Shown: positions 45,809-59,027, counted from the stretch's first letter. The stretch: DNA of 64,000 nucleotides from Trema orientale (GCA_002914845.1 JXTC01000136.1:564663-628662); one strand, 5' to 3'. The notes: a model not told the origin generated them from the sequence alone. Translations and numbers: made by a program.

Positions 45809-48544
45809 GTTATTTTATTAGTTCTCTTTTGAGGAATTTACACCAAATAAAACAGGTGGTTTGAGTTGGACACTATCTAGTGTCCCTTTGTAAAATTTTC
45901 TAGTCTTGAAAGTAGAAAATTGAGCACAAAACTAGAGAAAAAACTCAAAAATATCAAACTACAATCGAGCATGAACTAGAGAATTAAAAATAATTTCTAG
46001 CTATTTGTCTTCTGTCGAACATGTTAACAATTATACAAATATTTGAATCAATCTCCGCTTGGTATGGTGAGCTCTACTAGAATATCACATGTTTTAATAA
46101 TATAACAAAACATAATGAAAGTCTAAATATTAAGTAATGAGACAAAAGAGTTAAAAAGATGGCAGTCCTTGCACTTCTCATTCCATTGTAGTCAAACATA
46201 AAACCAGAGAATAAGCCTTTTTTTTTTTTTTTTTCTTTTTCAGCATTGAGCTTGATTGTCGTCAAATGAGTTCAACCACAGTCGAGTTAAGGGTGTTCAG
46301 TAGATTGATATCGTACTATTTTATATATTATTTCATATGATTTACATTAAGTGCGGATTAAGAGCAGATTTTAGAAAGGGCTTTTAGCCGAATGACCAAA
46401 TTTTGTATCCATATTTAAAAAGTGGTCATTTTTCACATATTAAAAAATGTTCAAATTTATAACCAAAAAAAAAAAAAAACCAACTATATTAGTTTTATAA
46501 GCAATAAAAATAAATAAATAAAAACCTAACTCGCCCAGGCGGCCATGAAGTACCTAGGCATAGAAAATTTTAAATAAATTTTTTTTGTTATTTTATCAAT
46601 AAATAAGTCTTAGCTAACAAAAAAAAAAAAAAATCACTTATTTTACGCATATATCACTTAAAATGAATTGCGTTTTTCTAATACATTTAAGGGAATATAA
46701 TTTTAGGCTGATTTGACCATTTTTTGTCTCAAAATTTAGTAAACGACCAAACTCAAAAATTTATAACTGAATGTCTAACTTATTTAATAACAAAAATATA
46801 AATACAACATATTTTATAACTTGTTTAAAAAAAAAAAAGACATTTAGCTATAATTTTTAAAATATAGACATTTAATTAAATCAATTTAAAAACTTCGTCA
46901 TCTTTTTTTTTGTTCAAAATTTTTTTTTCCCCCTTAAAATGGGCCGGCGGGCCTAGCGTTTGTGTAAAAGGGACGACCCAGACGTGGCCCATGTGCTAGC
47001 CGTTTTGACACCTCTAGTTACCATTGATCACTATCTGCAATTAAAGAGTGCTAATTTAAAAAAATATAATTAAAATATTCTATTTTAAAATTAAACTTGA
47101 AAATTATGGTATTTTAAAAAACTAAAGTATAAAAATATGATACTTTCAAAAATATGATCCATTAATGGTATAATTTTAAAAAGTGCCAATTTTAAAAAAT
47201 AACCAAGATCATTGGTAATCACAAATTTTATGACATGTTATACGATGTCATTAAATGTCATAATTTTCATTACTAGTCCTGAAGAAAGTCATCGTAAAGA
47301 ATAATCACGAAAAGTAATTTTTGCCCATACTACTTTTACCAAAGTCCAAATTCCAATTTTTATAGGTTTATGCGTGGTCCTTAGTCATTTGGTTTTTTTT
47401 GGGCTTTTTTGTCCTAACCAGATCTTTTGGGCTTGTAACATGATTACATAATGGATTAGGTTTGCTTGATTTCGGCCCAGAAGTGATCCCATCCTTTCTC
47501 AGGTTATGGTGGCATAGGGATTTGGAGATAAGTAGGAGTAAGCCAAGATAACTTTTTAACGATGATTTTTCAGACGATTTTTTAAGATCAGTTACAAAAA
47601 TTAGTATTTATAGGAAATATCCTTTAAGAAATGGGGCTTCTTACAAAATTCTAGGTCTAAAGTACCAAAAATTAAAAGAATTAGATTTTAATTAAAAAAA
47701 TATCACTTTTAAAAGTACGAACAAATATCACTTTTTATGAATTGATGAGATACTAGACTGGTTACCTAGGTAATGAGTAACATAACTGGTTACCTTGAGT
47801 ACTATTAAAATATACTAATTTTGAAGAAAAAGTGGTATTTTTCTAAATATTTATTAAAAATATTATGTTTCTAAATGTTTTTAAAACAAATGATATTTTT
47901 CTAAATCAATCGGGATTTTTTCGAAAAATTCAACCCATTATGGATTTTTCACTTTTTTTTTTTAAAAAATTACCATAAAAAATCAAGTTTCTTCGAAGAA
48001 ATGGCCTTTTTTGACCTATTTAATAAATATACATTTTTGTTATCTTTTTTTTTTTTTGAAAAGTGACTATTTTTTAATAGATCAATTTTCTTTATTATCA
48101 AAATTTTAGAAAATTAATATGTTTCAGTATATTAATTTTATTTCAATATATCAATTTTTGTCTATTAGTATATCAATTACTATGTGTTAGTATATAATTG
48201 TATATATATATATATATTTTGAAAGAAAACAAACAAGTGCAAAACATTAGATTAAATTATTCTGATGATATAATACATAACAAAATAAAAATAAATTGAA
48301 AGACATAGGGAAATTGTGCTAACAATCATTCAAAAAATTACATCTAAATCAAGAAAGAGTTGAAATTAAATTGAAGATTATTTGTCATTGTGGTTTGAGA
48401 TTCTTAATTCCTTAACCTTACATACTTTAGTAGTTTCGATAGTCATGGCAAGTGCTTTAGCAATAATGACAAACTCTAGGCCTAGAAACTGCCTCTGATT
48501 TATTGGTGTGGGAGCATGTTGTTTGACTTGGCCTAGTTTTGATT
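45809..48544. other. Intergenic repeat-derived DNA, no gene seen
   Basis: AT-rich. A GGTTACCT / GAGTA block with GAAGAAAAAGTGGTATTTTT at about 47740-47960 is a single copy of the repeat that is tandem at 29600. A GC-richer patch near 46940-47020 (GGGCCGGCGGGCCTAGCG) looks like a transposon edge but has no partner that I could find. Confidence 0.4.
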
Positions 48545-49330
48545 TGGCTTAAACCTTTATTTTCACGTGAGGCACTGCTCTATAAACTCAACCACATCTT
48601 TCTTCATACCAGGCCACTAGTAATGTATCTTTAAGTCTCTATACATCTTTGTAGTACCAGGATGCACAGAGTAAGGAGTGGTAGGAGCTTCCATTAACAT
48701 CTCCTTTCTTACAATTCCACCAGGCACACACAATCTATTTCCATATCTGAGTATACCATCACTAGAAATCTGGAAGGCTACCATCTTTGCAGATTCTATC
48801 TTACTCTTTAAATTCATCAAATAAGGATCCGTATTCTGGCCTTGTTTGATACTTTCTAAAATTATTGGTTGTAGAGTAAGAGCTGCCAATCTGTCTGTTA
48901 GACCTGTAGGCACAATCTCTAATTCTAACTTATGTAAATCTATTAAGAAATGCTTTATATGAACATACTTAGCAGTCATAGCAGCCAATGATTTCCTGCT
49001 TAGAGCATCAGCAACCACATTGGCTTTTCCTGGATGATAGTTAATCTCACAGTCATAATCTTTCACCAGTTCAAGCCATCTTCTTTGTCTCATATTCAAT
49101 TCCTTTTGGGTAATGAAGTACTTGAGACTCTTCTGATCTGTGTAGATCTCACATTTCTCCCCATAAAGATAGTGTCTCTAAATTTTCAGTGCAAAAATAA
49201 CTACTGCTAGCTCTAAATTATGAGTAGGATACTTCTTTTCATATTCCTTCAATTGCCTAGAGGCATAAGCAATGACTTTGCCATTTTGCATCAGAATACA
49301 TCCTAGACCATTCTTCGAGATATGAAACAA
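48545..49330 (-). pseudogene. Ty3/gypsy retrotransposon relic: RNase H to integrase zinc-finger part of pol
   Basis: Reading minus from 49330: [38 protein letters not shown], then [36 protein letters not shown] and, after a linker, [17 protein letters not shown] and WPGMKKDVVEFIEQC. This is the RNase H domain followed by the start of the integrase H2C2 zinc finger in Ty3/gypsy polyproteins. Two in-frame TAG codons stand where the family has tryptophan (ALKI-stop-RHYL and HY-stop-WPG). Reverse transcriptase, most of the integrase and LTRs are missing nearby. Not functional. Confidence 0.85.
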
Positions 49331-49489
49331 CAGAAAGATACTAATGTAGTGCTTCCAAAGATTGAAATGTTCTTAGAGACCCAATCTCGTTCCTTTTCTA
49401 TGGATTGTAGCTCTTGAAGCAACTCTAACATCACTTCTGAAGCTCAATGATGTACTTCTTTGGATTTTGAAGCTAAATATCCCACCAGT

Positions 49490-50780
49490 TACTCTATATA
49501 GTAATACCGTACTTTGTAGTTTCATTAATTTTCGTCAAGATGAGTACATTTTTATTCCTTGCCCAACTTTGGATGAGTCAATATCTTTTACATATTTCAA
49601 CCATCTGTTGTTGATAAGAAAACTAGGAAGCTCTAAGATGTCCAAGCACTTCATTGTTGCAAATAAATGCCTACGTGCTAGTTTTGAACTTATATCAAGA
49701 GCAACAACATACCATGTACTTGTCACTTTGTCTCCACATAATAGAATCTTTTGTAGTTGCATCTACTTCAACAACACATTTGTTAGTTCTTTGAATATGC
49801 TTCCATATTAGGAAGAACAATCTCTTGTCTGCAGTAGTGTTGTAATTTGTCACTTTATTCCCTCTATGGTAGGTGTTGGAATGATAGGTTCCCTTAATAT
49901 AGTAACATAGTTTTCTATCATTTTATTGTAGCAAAGGCAAACTAAACCATTATCATCATGTCGTAACCCAAATTCTTTTTCAGATTAGCATTCATTAACC
50001 CACATCTAATGATAGCAGCATCTCCTCTAACTTTGTGGACACAAAAAAGTGTTTGCCATAAATTCATGTTGACTATAAGACCAATTAACTCACTCGTTAT
50101 TTTCTAATTTGAACTAAGTGACCATAGTTTTCCAATTATCCTCAAATTCTTCTTACATAGAAAATATATTAAGAGAAAATTTCTTCAACGTTAAACATAC
50201 CTAAAAGGTTTAAAAAAAGGGTTAATATATAATATGTGAAAATGATATGGTTCACGAATGGAAGTAAAAAGAGAGCTCGTATTTGAAAATCATGTTCCGT
50301 AGTACCCTATTAAATATTGGTGTACTGGGACTTGGCATTTAGTAAAATATGCCATTTGCAAATATGGTAAAACAACCATAGGAAAAACACCTTCTGTGGC
50401 TTTGTGCATTGACTTGTCACCATTAGTTAGGGTGGTAATGCATCGTTTGCCTTTTCATATATTCTATGAAATTGTCTATTGCCCAAATATAAGGGTTAGT
50501 CTAATCTGCTACTAAAGTGAACCCGAACATATATGTTTTTGTTATTGTTGTTCACCTCCAAAAGAATTACCAACGGCTTTCCATATTTATTGGTTTTGTA
50601 GGTCATAATAAACGCAATACAATCACCAAATTAACAATGCATTCACCCGACATGCATTATCAGTCCAAAACAAGTTCTTTTACCTATTCTCTTCATCTTA
50701 AGAATAGCTGTAATAGAATCTCTTATCTAAGTCATTTTTCTTAAAAATGCACAATGGATAATACAACATCACATCCATTA
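49490..50780 (-). pseudogene. FAR1/FHY3-type MULE transposase relic
   Basis: Pieces of a transposase appear in order on the minus strand across several frames: DLDKRFYYSYS and DEENR then LFWTDNACRV (about 50760-50640), DCIAFIMTYKTNKYGKPLV (about 50620-50560), PYIWAIDNFIEYM and GDKSMHKATEGVFP (about 50500-50370), EEFEDNWKTMV (about 50165-50130), and ARRHLFATMKCLDILELPSF with LINNRWLKYVK (about 49670-49600). This is the order of the MULE transposase core and SWIM zinc-finger tail in the FAR1/FRS family. Multiple stops and shifts show it is dead. The N-terminal FAR1 DNA-binding domain was not found. Confidence 0.75.
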
Positions 50781-51163
50781 TAGTCAGCCTTATTCTCTTA
50801 CAAACCATTGTACACATCACTCTTCTTACAATCTACAATTTGCCATCCGCTTGCTTGCTCAACTACGAATTTTCTTGTGTCACTTAAAATGATCTTTGAA
50901 CCTAAGGATGCATTATTCATAGATTTTTATCATCACATTATTGATTCATTACGAATTTTTCATGACTTTCTTCCATTATGATAATATTTGACATTGATAT
51001 GTGTTAATTATTTGAATTCAAGAAATTACATAATTGCATATCCTTATTTTCAGTTATAAGTTTCCCTATGCTATAACATTATAGTTACCATTTCAATTAT
51101 GGGAAATATAAATCTTTATCATTTGTACATAATTTTTTCAAAGTTGATTCAGAGTATCCATTT
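50781..51163. other. Intergenic, no gene seen
   Basis: May hold the N-terminal remains of the transposase relic; minus-strand translation gives no clear motif. Confidence 0.35.
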
Positions 51164-51719
51164 ACTAATATTTAAAAGTTTGGATTTAAGGACAGAGCTT
51201 CGAAAATTAATGGAGAAAGAAACTAATACACCAAATCTATGTCCATCATAAAATTTCCATATATCATTTTATCATTAGGGGAAAAAAAAGAAGAAGAGAG
51301 AGTAGAATTCAAAAATAATGAAAGCCAAACTGAACAAGCCCAAAAAAAGCGGGAAAAAATTAGACAACACTTGTAATATTCCCCTCCACTTTCTATGATA
51401 TTGTACCCTTTGAGTTTGTCTTTCGTGTCTCTAGAGGTTACTAATATTTAAAAGTTTGGATTTATGGACAAAGCTTTGAAGATTAATGGAGAAAGAAACT
51501 GATACACAAAATTTATGTCCATCATAAAATTTTCATGCATTATTTTATCATTAGGAAAAAAAAAAAAAAAAGAAGAGAGAATAGAATTCAAAAACAATGA
51601 AAGCCACACTGAACAAACCCAAAAGGGGGGAAAAAAAAAAAAGACAACACTTGTAACATTCCCCTCCACTTTCTATGATATTGTCCCCTTTGAGTTTTTC
51701 TTTCATGTTCTCAGAGGTT
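51164..51719. repeat. Tandem direct duplication, 276 and 280 bases
   Basis: Units 51164-51439 and 51440-51719 share ACTAATATTTAAAAGTTTGG, TTAATGGAGAAAGAAACT, TATGTCCATCATAAAATTT, AGAATTCAAAAA-AATGAAAG and CCCCTCCACTTTCTATGATA. They differ by scattered substitutions and homopolymer length. The end of each unit carries the TATGATATTGT motif that recurs in the next array. Confidence 0.85.
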
Positions 51720-51728
51720 CAACCTAAG

Positions 51729-52505
51729 TGTAGCCCTAGTACCAATTGTTCTAATATCCCCTTCTATTTGGTATGATATTGTCTGCTTTAGACCTAAGCC
51801 GGCATGGATTTGCTCTTGCCAACCTTGGGCTCAGGTGGATTTGGCGTAGCTCTAGTACCATTTGTTTTAGCATCCTCCTCCACTTGGTATGATATTATCC
51901 ATTTTGGGCCTAAGCCCATATGGATTTGCTCTTGCCAACCTTTAGCTCAGATGGATTTGACTCAAGGGAATTTGAATGTCACAAACACCCACCTTAGGGG
52001 CCTGACGTCCTTGTTGGCCACACTTCCGGCTGGGCTTCAGCTCTGATACTATTTGTAACATCCTCTAGCTCTGGTACTAATTGTTCTAGCATCCCCCTCC
52101 ACTTGGTATGATATTGTCCACTTTGGCCTAAGCCCGTATGGATTTGCTCTTGCCAATCTTGGGCTCAGGTGGATTTAGCTCAAGGGAATTTGACTGTCAC
52201 AATCACCCACCTTGGGGATCCGACGTCCTCGTTAGCCACACTTCCAGCTGGGCTTCAGCTCTGATACTATTTGTAACATCCTTATTTACTTGGCGTGGTA
52301 TTGTTCGCTTTTGACCTAAGTTCGCATGGATTTTTTTTTGGATTTCACCCCAAAAGGCCTCATACCATTGAGAGGTGGATGCTTACTTATGAACTATCAC
52401 CTTTTCACATTCTCCAGTCAATGTGAGACAGCACAACTTACCCTTTCTTATCAATCTTAGGCCCAAAGCGGACAATATCATATCAAGTAGAAGGAGATGT
52501 TATAA
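51729..52505. repeat. Tandem LTR-junction-like array with primer-binding-site-like sequences
   Basis: Two full 219-base units (51847-52065 and 52066-52284) are preceded and followed by partial ones. Each contains CCACTTGGTATGATATT, CCTAAGCC, ATGGATTTGCTCTTGCCAA, CACAA-CACCCACCTT and GGGCTTCAGCTCTGATACTA. The last phrase is, on the minus strand, TAGTATCAGAGC, one base from TGGTATCAGAGC, the plant initiator-Met tRNA primer-binding site, next to a terminus like ...ATGTTACAA. Bases 52268-52505 form an inverted repeat (TGTAACATCC ... GGAGATGTTATA, arms about 50). No polyprotein is attached. Confidence 0.6.
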
Positions 52506-53257
52506 TACTGGGAGAATAATACTTAAAATACTTTAATATAGTAGGCAAACATAGCATATTAACATAGTAGGTCAAGTAAAAAATACTTCAAATATTATCA
52601 AGATTAATCTTATCTGCCAACTTTTTTATCAAATTCTTGACTATTTTGAAAGCATTTTTTTATCAGATTCTTGACTATTTTGAAAGTATTTTCGGCATTT
52701 TTTGATTGGTCAACACACTCTTGTACATCTCTCGAATCATAATTTATAGTGTTGAAGTCGCTTATGTCAGTTTAGCCATAGGAGACAAATTCTTGTCTTC
52801 AAGTAATGTCGAACCAACGTTCTCCATGACTGTGGTTAAATGTTCATTTGGTTTATTTACTTCAAAAGATTTTTTCAATTATAGACCCATCTTATAATTA
52901 GAGTTTAGGTCCCACAACATTATTCCAATATGATGCCTTATAGTATTGCTCATACTTTTTTTTTCCTTAAAAAAAAAAACTGACTATTCAATTTTGGAAT
53001 TCTATGAAAATTGTATAACTACTATTCATTTATACATGTGATTATTACTCATCCAGGTGGCCAGATGTCATATATACTACGTCGATGTCTTACTAAGGTA
53101 TTTTCAATTTAATATTTTTTCTTCAACTGAAGAGAAACAGAATCGGTTCACATAATAAGACACATTATTAGGACTAGGAATAATTAAGCGAATCAATTAA
53201 TTACATGTTTGAATGTCATAAATTCTTCTTTTTAAAGGGTAAAGGGAGGAAACCTTA
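52506..53257. other. Intergenic, no gene seen
   Basis: A short direct repeat (TTATCA-ATTCTTGACTATTTTGAAAG) occurs twice at about 52624-52690. Nothing else recognisable. Confidence 0.4.
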
Positions 53258-53730
53258 TTAACATAGATTGTTTGCTACTAATTGAGCAATATAAGCATGA
53301 AATTCCTCAAAATAAACAGAATCAACATCAAAATAAAAACACAAACTAGCAAATGTATGAGCTACTTTGTTTCTATAACGAAAAGTAAAATAACAAGGGC
53401 TACCACTGCTTTCTTTCAAAAGAGAAATAATACCTCCAATAATTAAGTCATTTGATGACAAATGACTTAATCAATCGTTTGGACCGTACTAACACAATCA
53501 CTTTCCAAATAATCAACTACTAAACTTTGAGCTTTGGAAAATATCAAACCTTCCTTCATAGCCATTAATTTAGTTGTGTAAGGTTCAAAGCATCCAAGAA
53601 TCCATATAGAGAAAGCACCAACTATAATATCTTGGTAATTCCTAATGACTACCCCGGGCCGTTGTTCGACGTCGTTTCGCCACAACGCCGATACATATGG
53701 ATTCGTCTCATCGTTGCTATTCATCTCCAA
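53258..53730 (-). pseudogene. RNase H-like (RVT_3) domain relic of non-LTR retrotransposon type
   Basis: Two minus-strand frames join across a stop and shift near 53462. The first reads RPGVVIRNYQDIIVGAFSIW, LGCFEPYTTKLMAMKEGLIF, VVDYLESDCVSTVQ; the second reads GGIISLLKESSG, RNKVAHTFASL, FEEFHAYIAQLVANNLC. This is the RNase H-like domain common at the ends of plant LINE open reading frames and in derived small proteins. The usual catalytic aspartate of the first strand is not visible because the start is truncated. Frame break and truncation argue for a dead copy. Confidence 0.7.
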
Positions 53731-55140
53731 TTAGTTTCGGCCGTCAACTCACCGCCAGTAAGAAGTTTTCCTATTTCGCTATTTTTCAAATACTTTTGTG
53801 GCATTTTTATAATTATTTTTATTAGGTAATTATTTTGCCCGAAATAATTATACGAGGTTGTGGAAGACAGAAAATTATGAATAAGTGTATTGTTAGGTGT
53901 TAAAATGATATCCGGAAGTATGTCAATTTTCGAATTGAAAAAGAGGATATTTTTAAAATTATTTCAAAAAGTGACATTTTTAATTTTCAGATTTGAACCC
54001 CGTTTAAGGCTCGGGACCTCAAAACGAAATTCTGACCTCAAATTTGGATTCAATGAGGTCGAAAGATGAACTTTAATATAAAATATCACTATGTGTCGAA
54101 ATAGCACGAAAATCTAGACACGAGACTCGTGAATAGTGCCATTTGCGTGCCACGGAATGGGTCTTGGCTTGGAATCTAAATTTGACAAATTATATATTAA
54201 ATCTAGCTATTTTGGACTCTATAAACGCAGTGGTGAAGTCGGTTTCTCAATTTGAGATTCCATTAGAAAAGTCACTCCTCAAAGTAAGCTTATGGGAATT
54301 CTAAAATGACCGTTCGAGCACCCAAGTGGCCAACAGGAGATTCTTTGAACGTCGTTAGTTTGGTATAGCTACCATCTCGAGGTAGGGGTTCAATTGCCTA
54401 GTTTTTATACCTGTTTTATTTATAATTACGTTATAATTGATTTATGAAAAATCGTGAATTACTCGATGCTTTGATAAATTATTGAAACACATTGGATTAT
54501 ACTGGGATTGGACTGTATGAATTTTTATACATATTTTTAAATTGTGATTATAGAGTAATACAGTGGAGTGCTACCTATGTTATAGTAAATCTCAAAATAA
54601 TACTAAGTGGGATTTTAAAACATGATTTGATTAATTCTTGGATGCATGATTATTGTGAACTATTACATGTTGTATATACCATAGGATCGCACACTTGAGT
54701 TTCATTATTGCATCGTGGTAGTTTAGATCACTGGCGAGTTGCTGCAGCATTAGGTGAGAGACCTAGGCCCTCTGTATAGGTTTTGCTGACACACCTTCGG
54801 GTAGTGTCAGGATGCTGAGTACATCTGGTAAAGAGGTATTACAGGGTCATTATGGGAGAATGAGAGCTCACTCATATACATTGGTTGATGTATGATATGT
54901 ACAATTATGTAGTTTTGGTTTTGGTTTTGAATATATAATTATTCTCGATCTCATTTATTTTATAAACTTAGTTTATAAATGGATTTGAAAGGTACTAATC
55001 ATGTAGGTTTGAGAAATTACATCTATTCAAAAAGGTAATTGAATTCCTACTGAGCATGTGAGCATCCCCTTATTTTTTCCCTCTCAGGTAATATTCAGTG
55101 TAACCTTGGAGATTCAGAAACAGAGTAAACAGGAGATCGT
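53731..55140. other. Unassigned moderately complex repeat-like DNA
   Basis: Less AT-biased than its surroundings, with phrases such as AGGCTCGGGACCTCAAAACG, GTGCCACGGAATGGGTCTTG, ACACCTTCGGGTAGTGTCAG and TGAGCATGTGAGCATCCCC. The style is that of an LTR or its flank, but no matching second copy, primer-binding site or coding exists within the window, so it is left unnamed. Confidence 0.35.
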
Positions 55141-58100
55141 TATTGATTTAAATAATTGGTAACTATATAAAATATTTCTGTTTAAATTTTTTGGGTTGTA
55201 TTAATACTTATGGGCCTATATCATGGATTCAGTCTGTATAACTTTTATGCATGGATTGTGAGAATAATGATGATGATACTTGGTTTTATTTTATAAATTT
55301 TATTATCAATCTACGTTTAACGATTATCACAAAACTGTGATAATTTTACTTTTAAAACTATTTTATAAATTTTTCTAAAATTATTATTGAATTTTTATTT
55401 ATAAAATTCCCTTTCTGTCACTGACCCATAGTTTAGGTGATGATACTACATATGTTCTTAGAATATTTTTCAAGCTTTTCAAAATGTTATACATGTTTGT
55501 TAATTAGCATGTGTATTATAAAACTCACATGTTGTGTAACTTTTTTATACGTGGAGTGTAAATTTTTTTCCTCTTTGGCACCAGTACAGGTGGGACATTA
55601 ATTAATGTGGCCAAGGATTATATATACATACATACCAATTGCAGAAAAGGCTAAAAAAGCCACCGGCTGTCAGAAACTAATCAACTATTAGATGCACTTA
55701 CAACTAGAGCAGCTGCACGCATGCTATGAGAGTCCATAAAAAGGTAAAGTAAACTGCCCTAGCCGTAAACTTGTTCAAGTGTGATCTTATAGAAAGTATA
55801 ATTAAACTGCTTAGACACATTAATTATGCATAAAATAGTTTTTACAATAAGTTATAAGGTCTTACTCCGTAATAATTGCACTTTATATATGTTTCCCTAT
55901 ATCTTCCTAAGAGAAAGTCAACACCAAAAGTCTAACATTTTTTAAGAAAATAAAAATTAATTAATGTATAATTCTTAGCAAATAATGCTGGCTTTTATTA
56001 TTATTATTATTATAGATAAAAAAAAACAGAAAATAGAAAATATAAACAGGTAAGACCTAAGTTGCATTGTTGTAGGCGTAGCATTAATATTAATTTTGCA
56101 AAATATATATTCGTTCTTCAACAATTTTTTATGTATTACGTAGTTAAAAAAAAATTACTGTCTGTTTTGAAGAAAACAAATGTTGTGATAAAAAAAAAAA
56201 AGAAAGAAGCTGGACTACAGTATAGTATAGCTAAGCCATTAATCAGCATATCTGATTATTAATTGTTAAAAAAGGCAATATAATTAAGTATTAAATTAAT
56301 GTGGAGAGTCGAAAGTGTGTTCCCAACTATGAATGCGTATTCAGTCGAGTACTGAAAGGTTCAATAATATCAAAGGCAACAAATCAATAGAAATATAGAA
56401 GAAGACATCATAAAGACAAAAGCAACTAAGTACGTACCACACTTGCAAATGGCCAAGATTCTCTAATTAAAATATTAATATTACTAAATAGTACCACAAA
56501 ACATAAAACAGGGAATCAACATTAATTTAGAAATTGCACCAATAACGTGAATAAATTTGCATCTAAAATTCAATAATTAGTTTAATGGGTACTTAGTCAT
56601 GCATGTATAATTGTTGTATATAATTAACAAATTGTGGGTACTTTATAAGCAATAGGCTTATATAATAATTGTATATACAACTAACAAAAAATTTGTCTTG
56701 CGTCACGGTGTAGCCATTTATAAGATTATCTTTTTCATTGACTTCGGGCATGAAGTTCTATCAGCTGACAGAACAAACAGAAGGGAATATTTTTTTGAAG
56801 AGAACGAAAGGGAATATTACATCTTAACCGATATTTAATATTAATGATCACTAACGTCCACCAACAACTAATATATACAATTACTAGCATATGAAAAAAA
56901 AAAAAAAAACCCTACTTTATTTGTAGTCTGTGAGGACTCATCAACAATGAGCAGTGTATTTTTTCATTTGATCAGTTGTAATTGGGGATGGCAATTGAAT
57001 ATTAATAACGTTAGAAAGTTCAATTTTGAAATTGCTTCATGCATGCTATTGGAGGATTATATATGCCATGCATGTCTTCTTACATGTATATATTGCAACC
57101 TTGCTACTCAAGCACATTGTGAATTATTCAGCATATATTTAGAAACTATTCTCATCGTTCAAGTACAATACCCGGATAAAATATATATCTTGAAGCTAAT
57201 AAATACAATCAATTAGTTTTCATATGTACGTATCAAAGTCAAGTCAAGCCAACTGACTTCACTATATCCGTATTCACTGTATGTATCGGCAGTTATTAAT
57301 GGATCGTTGAGCCTCTTATTTTGAAGGAATAAATTAATCTGTTCTTTCTTTTTTTTTTCTTTCTTTTTGTTTAATTGGAGTAGAGATATTCGAATTCAGA
57401 ATCCTCCACAATATTAGAAGAAACGTGTGCTTATAACCAGGATATACTGCCTATAACTACGTTACTAATACTATATTAAGTGTATAACAATTTCATCATT
57501 AATATGAATATTATAATATAGTAGCTTAAATACTTACTAATAAAAGGTGTATTGGAAGACAAAATGGGCTTCTCCCGATTATTAATACTATATTTCAAAT
57601 TCATTGCATATTGAAGGCATTTATTCTTTCTGACATATGCTAAGTACATACGTTGATATATATATATATATATCATATGAACTATAAAAAAGAGTATAAA
57701 TTTTCTCTATGAAAATAAGGGACTTTTTTCTCCTCCCCCTAAAACGGACAAACTGCACAAAAGGGATTTGACATTGGCTTTTCTGATAGCGTTAATGGTT
57801 GTTTTCTTAATAATTCACTTGAGAAGGAATATTCATCCACATGTAATGCCACCAAGAAGTAGATATACCACATTATAATGATACAACGCCTAAATTTTAT
57901 TTGAAAACGTAACAGGGAACAAAATGTCAGTCCAGCTTTCCAAGCCTTTATCTTTATTCTTCTTTTATTTATTTATTTTTTTCAATAAGTGTACATGTCG
58001 AAACGAAAAACGGTTTTATTTTTATTTTTTTCTGCCTACTTCGTTGCTTAATCATGTATTAGTTTTGCCCTCCTCAAGATGATCTCAATGCTGTCAATAT

Positions 58101-59027
58101 GTTAATCATTAACGCTAGTGGAGTTTAATGTCTACATTTTAAAGAATTAATAGGCATAAAACGCGGTCCACACCTGCGGTTGAGGTTCTGTGGAGTTTTT
58201 GTTATGTTGTTTCTCTTGGGTAGGATGCTTTTTTGGCATTTGTTCGCTGATTATATTATTTTAGCCGTTTGTTTGTCTTTCAATAAAATCCCTGAGGATC
58301 GAATTTCATTCAAGAAAAAGAAATAAAACAAAACTTGGTCTTGAGCACTTAATTACAAGTTAAGCCACACATATGTAGAACCGATAGTCGTCACAAGCTT
58401 TGCCATCACATATCAAATATTAAGTAAACTCCAACTTGATTATATTAGCTTTTATACGAGAAATTGATATTGGCAAAAATATAATACTTTCTCAACGGCA
58501 TTTTCTTAATTAATAGACATGAAGTACTTGACCGTACAATGAACAATATCTATATAATTTGCTTGAAGGAGAAGTACAATATTAGCTTTTGAAACTCAAA
58601 TTTTTTTAATTGCAGGGACAATTGACAGACAAGAATGCTAAGTGGAAGGTGTTTTTAGGGAATATTAATTACAGGATTTAAAAAGCTGCTTTTTTTTTCT
58701 TTTTGGCTAACAAGAAACTGCGCATAAATTGGATTTGCCTTAGAGGGAGTAAAGAAATAAATAAATCTATATATACACATGTATAATGTGTATATATATA
58801 TATCACACACATATAATATGCGAGTTGATTAGAATTTCCAGGATAACCTAGCTAGATAAAATCCCCTTGAATTTTTCTAATAATGAAAATTTCTAGAGTA
58901 GAGATTGCTATCCTATATAAATAAAAATAAAAAGGCTGGAATTCAAACTTTAAAGCTTAAACTTAAATAGTGAAATCTTTGTGGCTACTAATTAGACTAA
59001 GTATGTAATAATATCTTCAAAATTATA
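55141..59027. other. Gene-free AT-rich region
   Basis: Only short open frames without family signal (for example 56947-57216). Microsatellites include ATT repeats near 55997-56014 and TA runs near 57657-57672 and 58790-58803. No RNA gene or delimited repeat was recognised. Confidence 0.45.

Noticed and set aside
56947..57216. 89-codon plus-strand open frame in the gene-free region
   Set aside because: No family motif, no flanking splice logic, and AT-rich frames of this length are expected by chance here.
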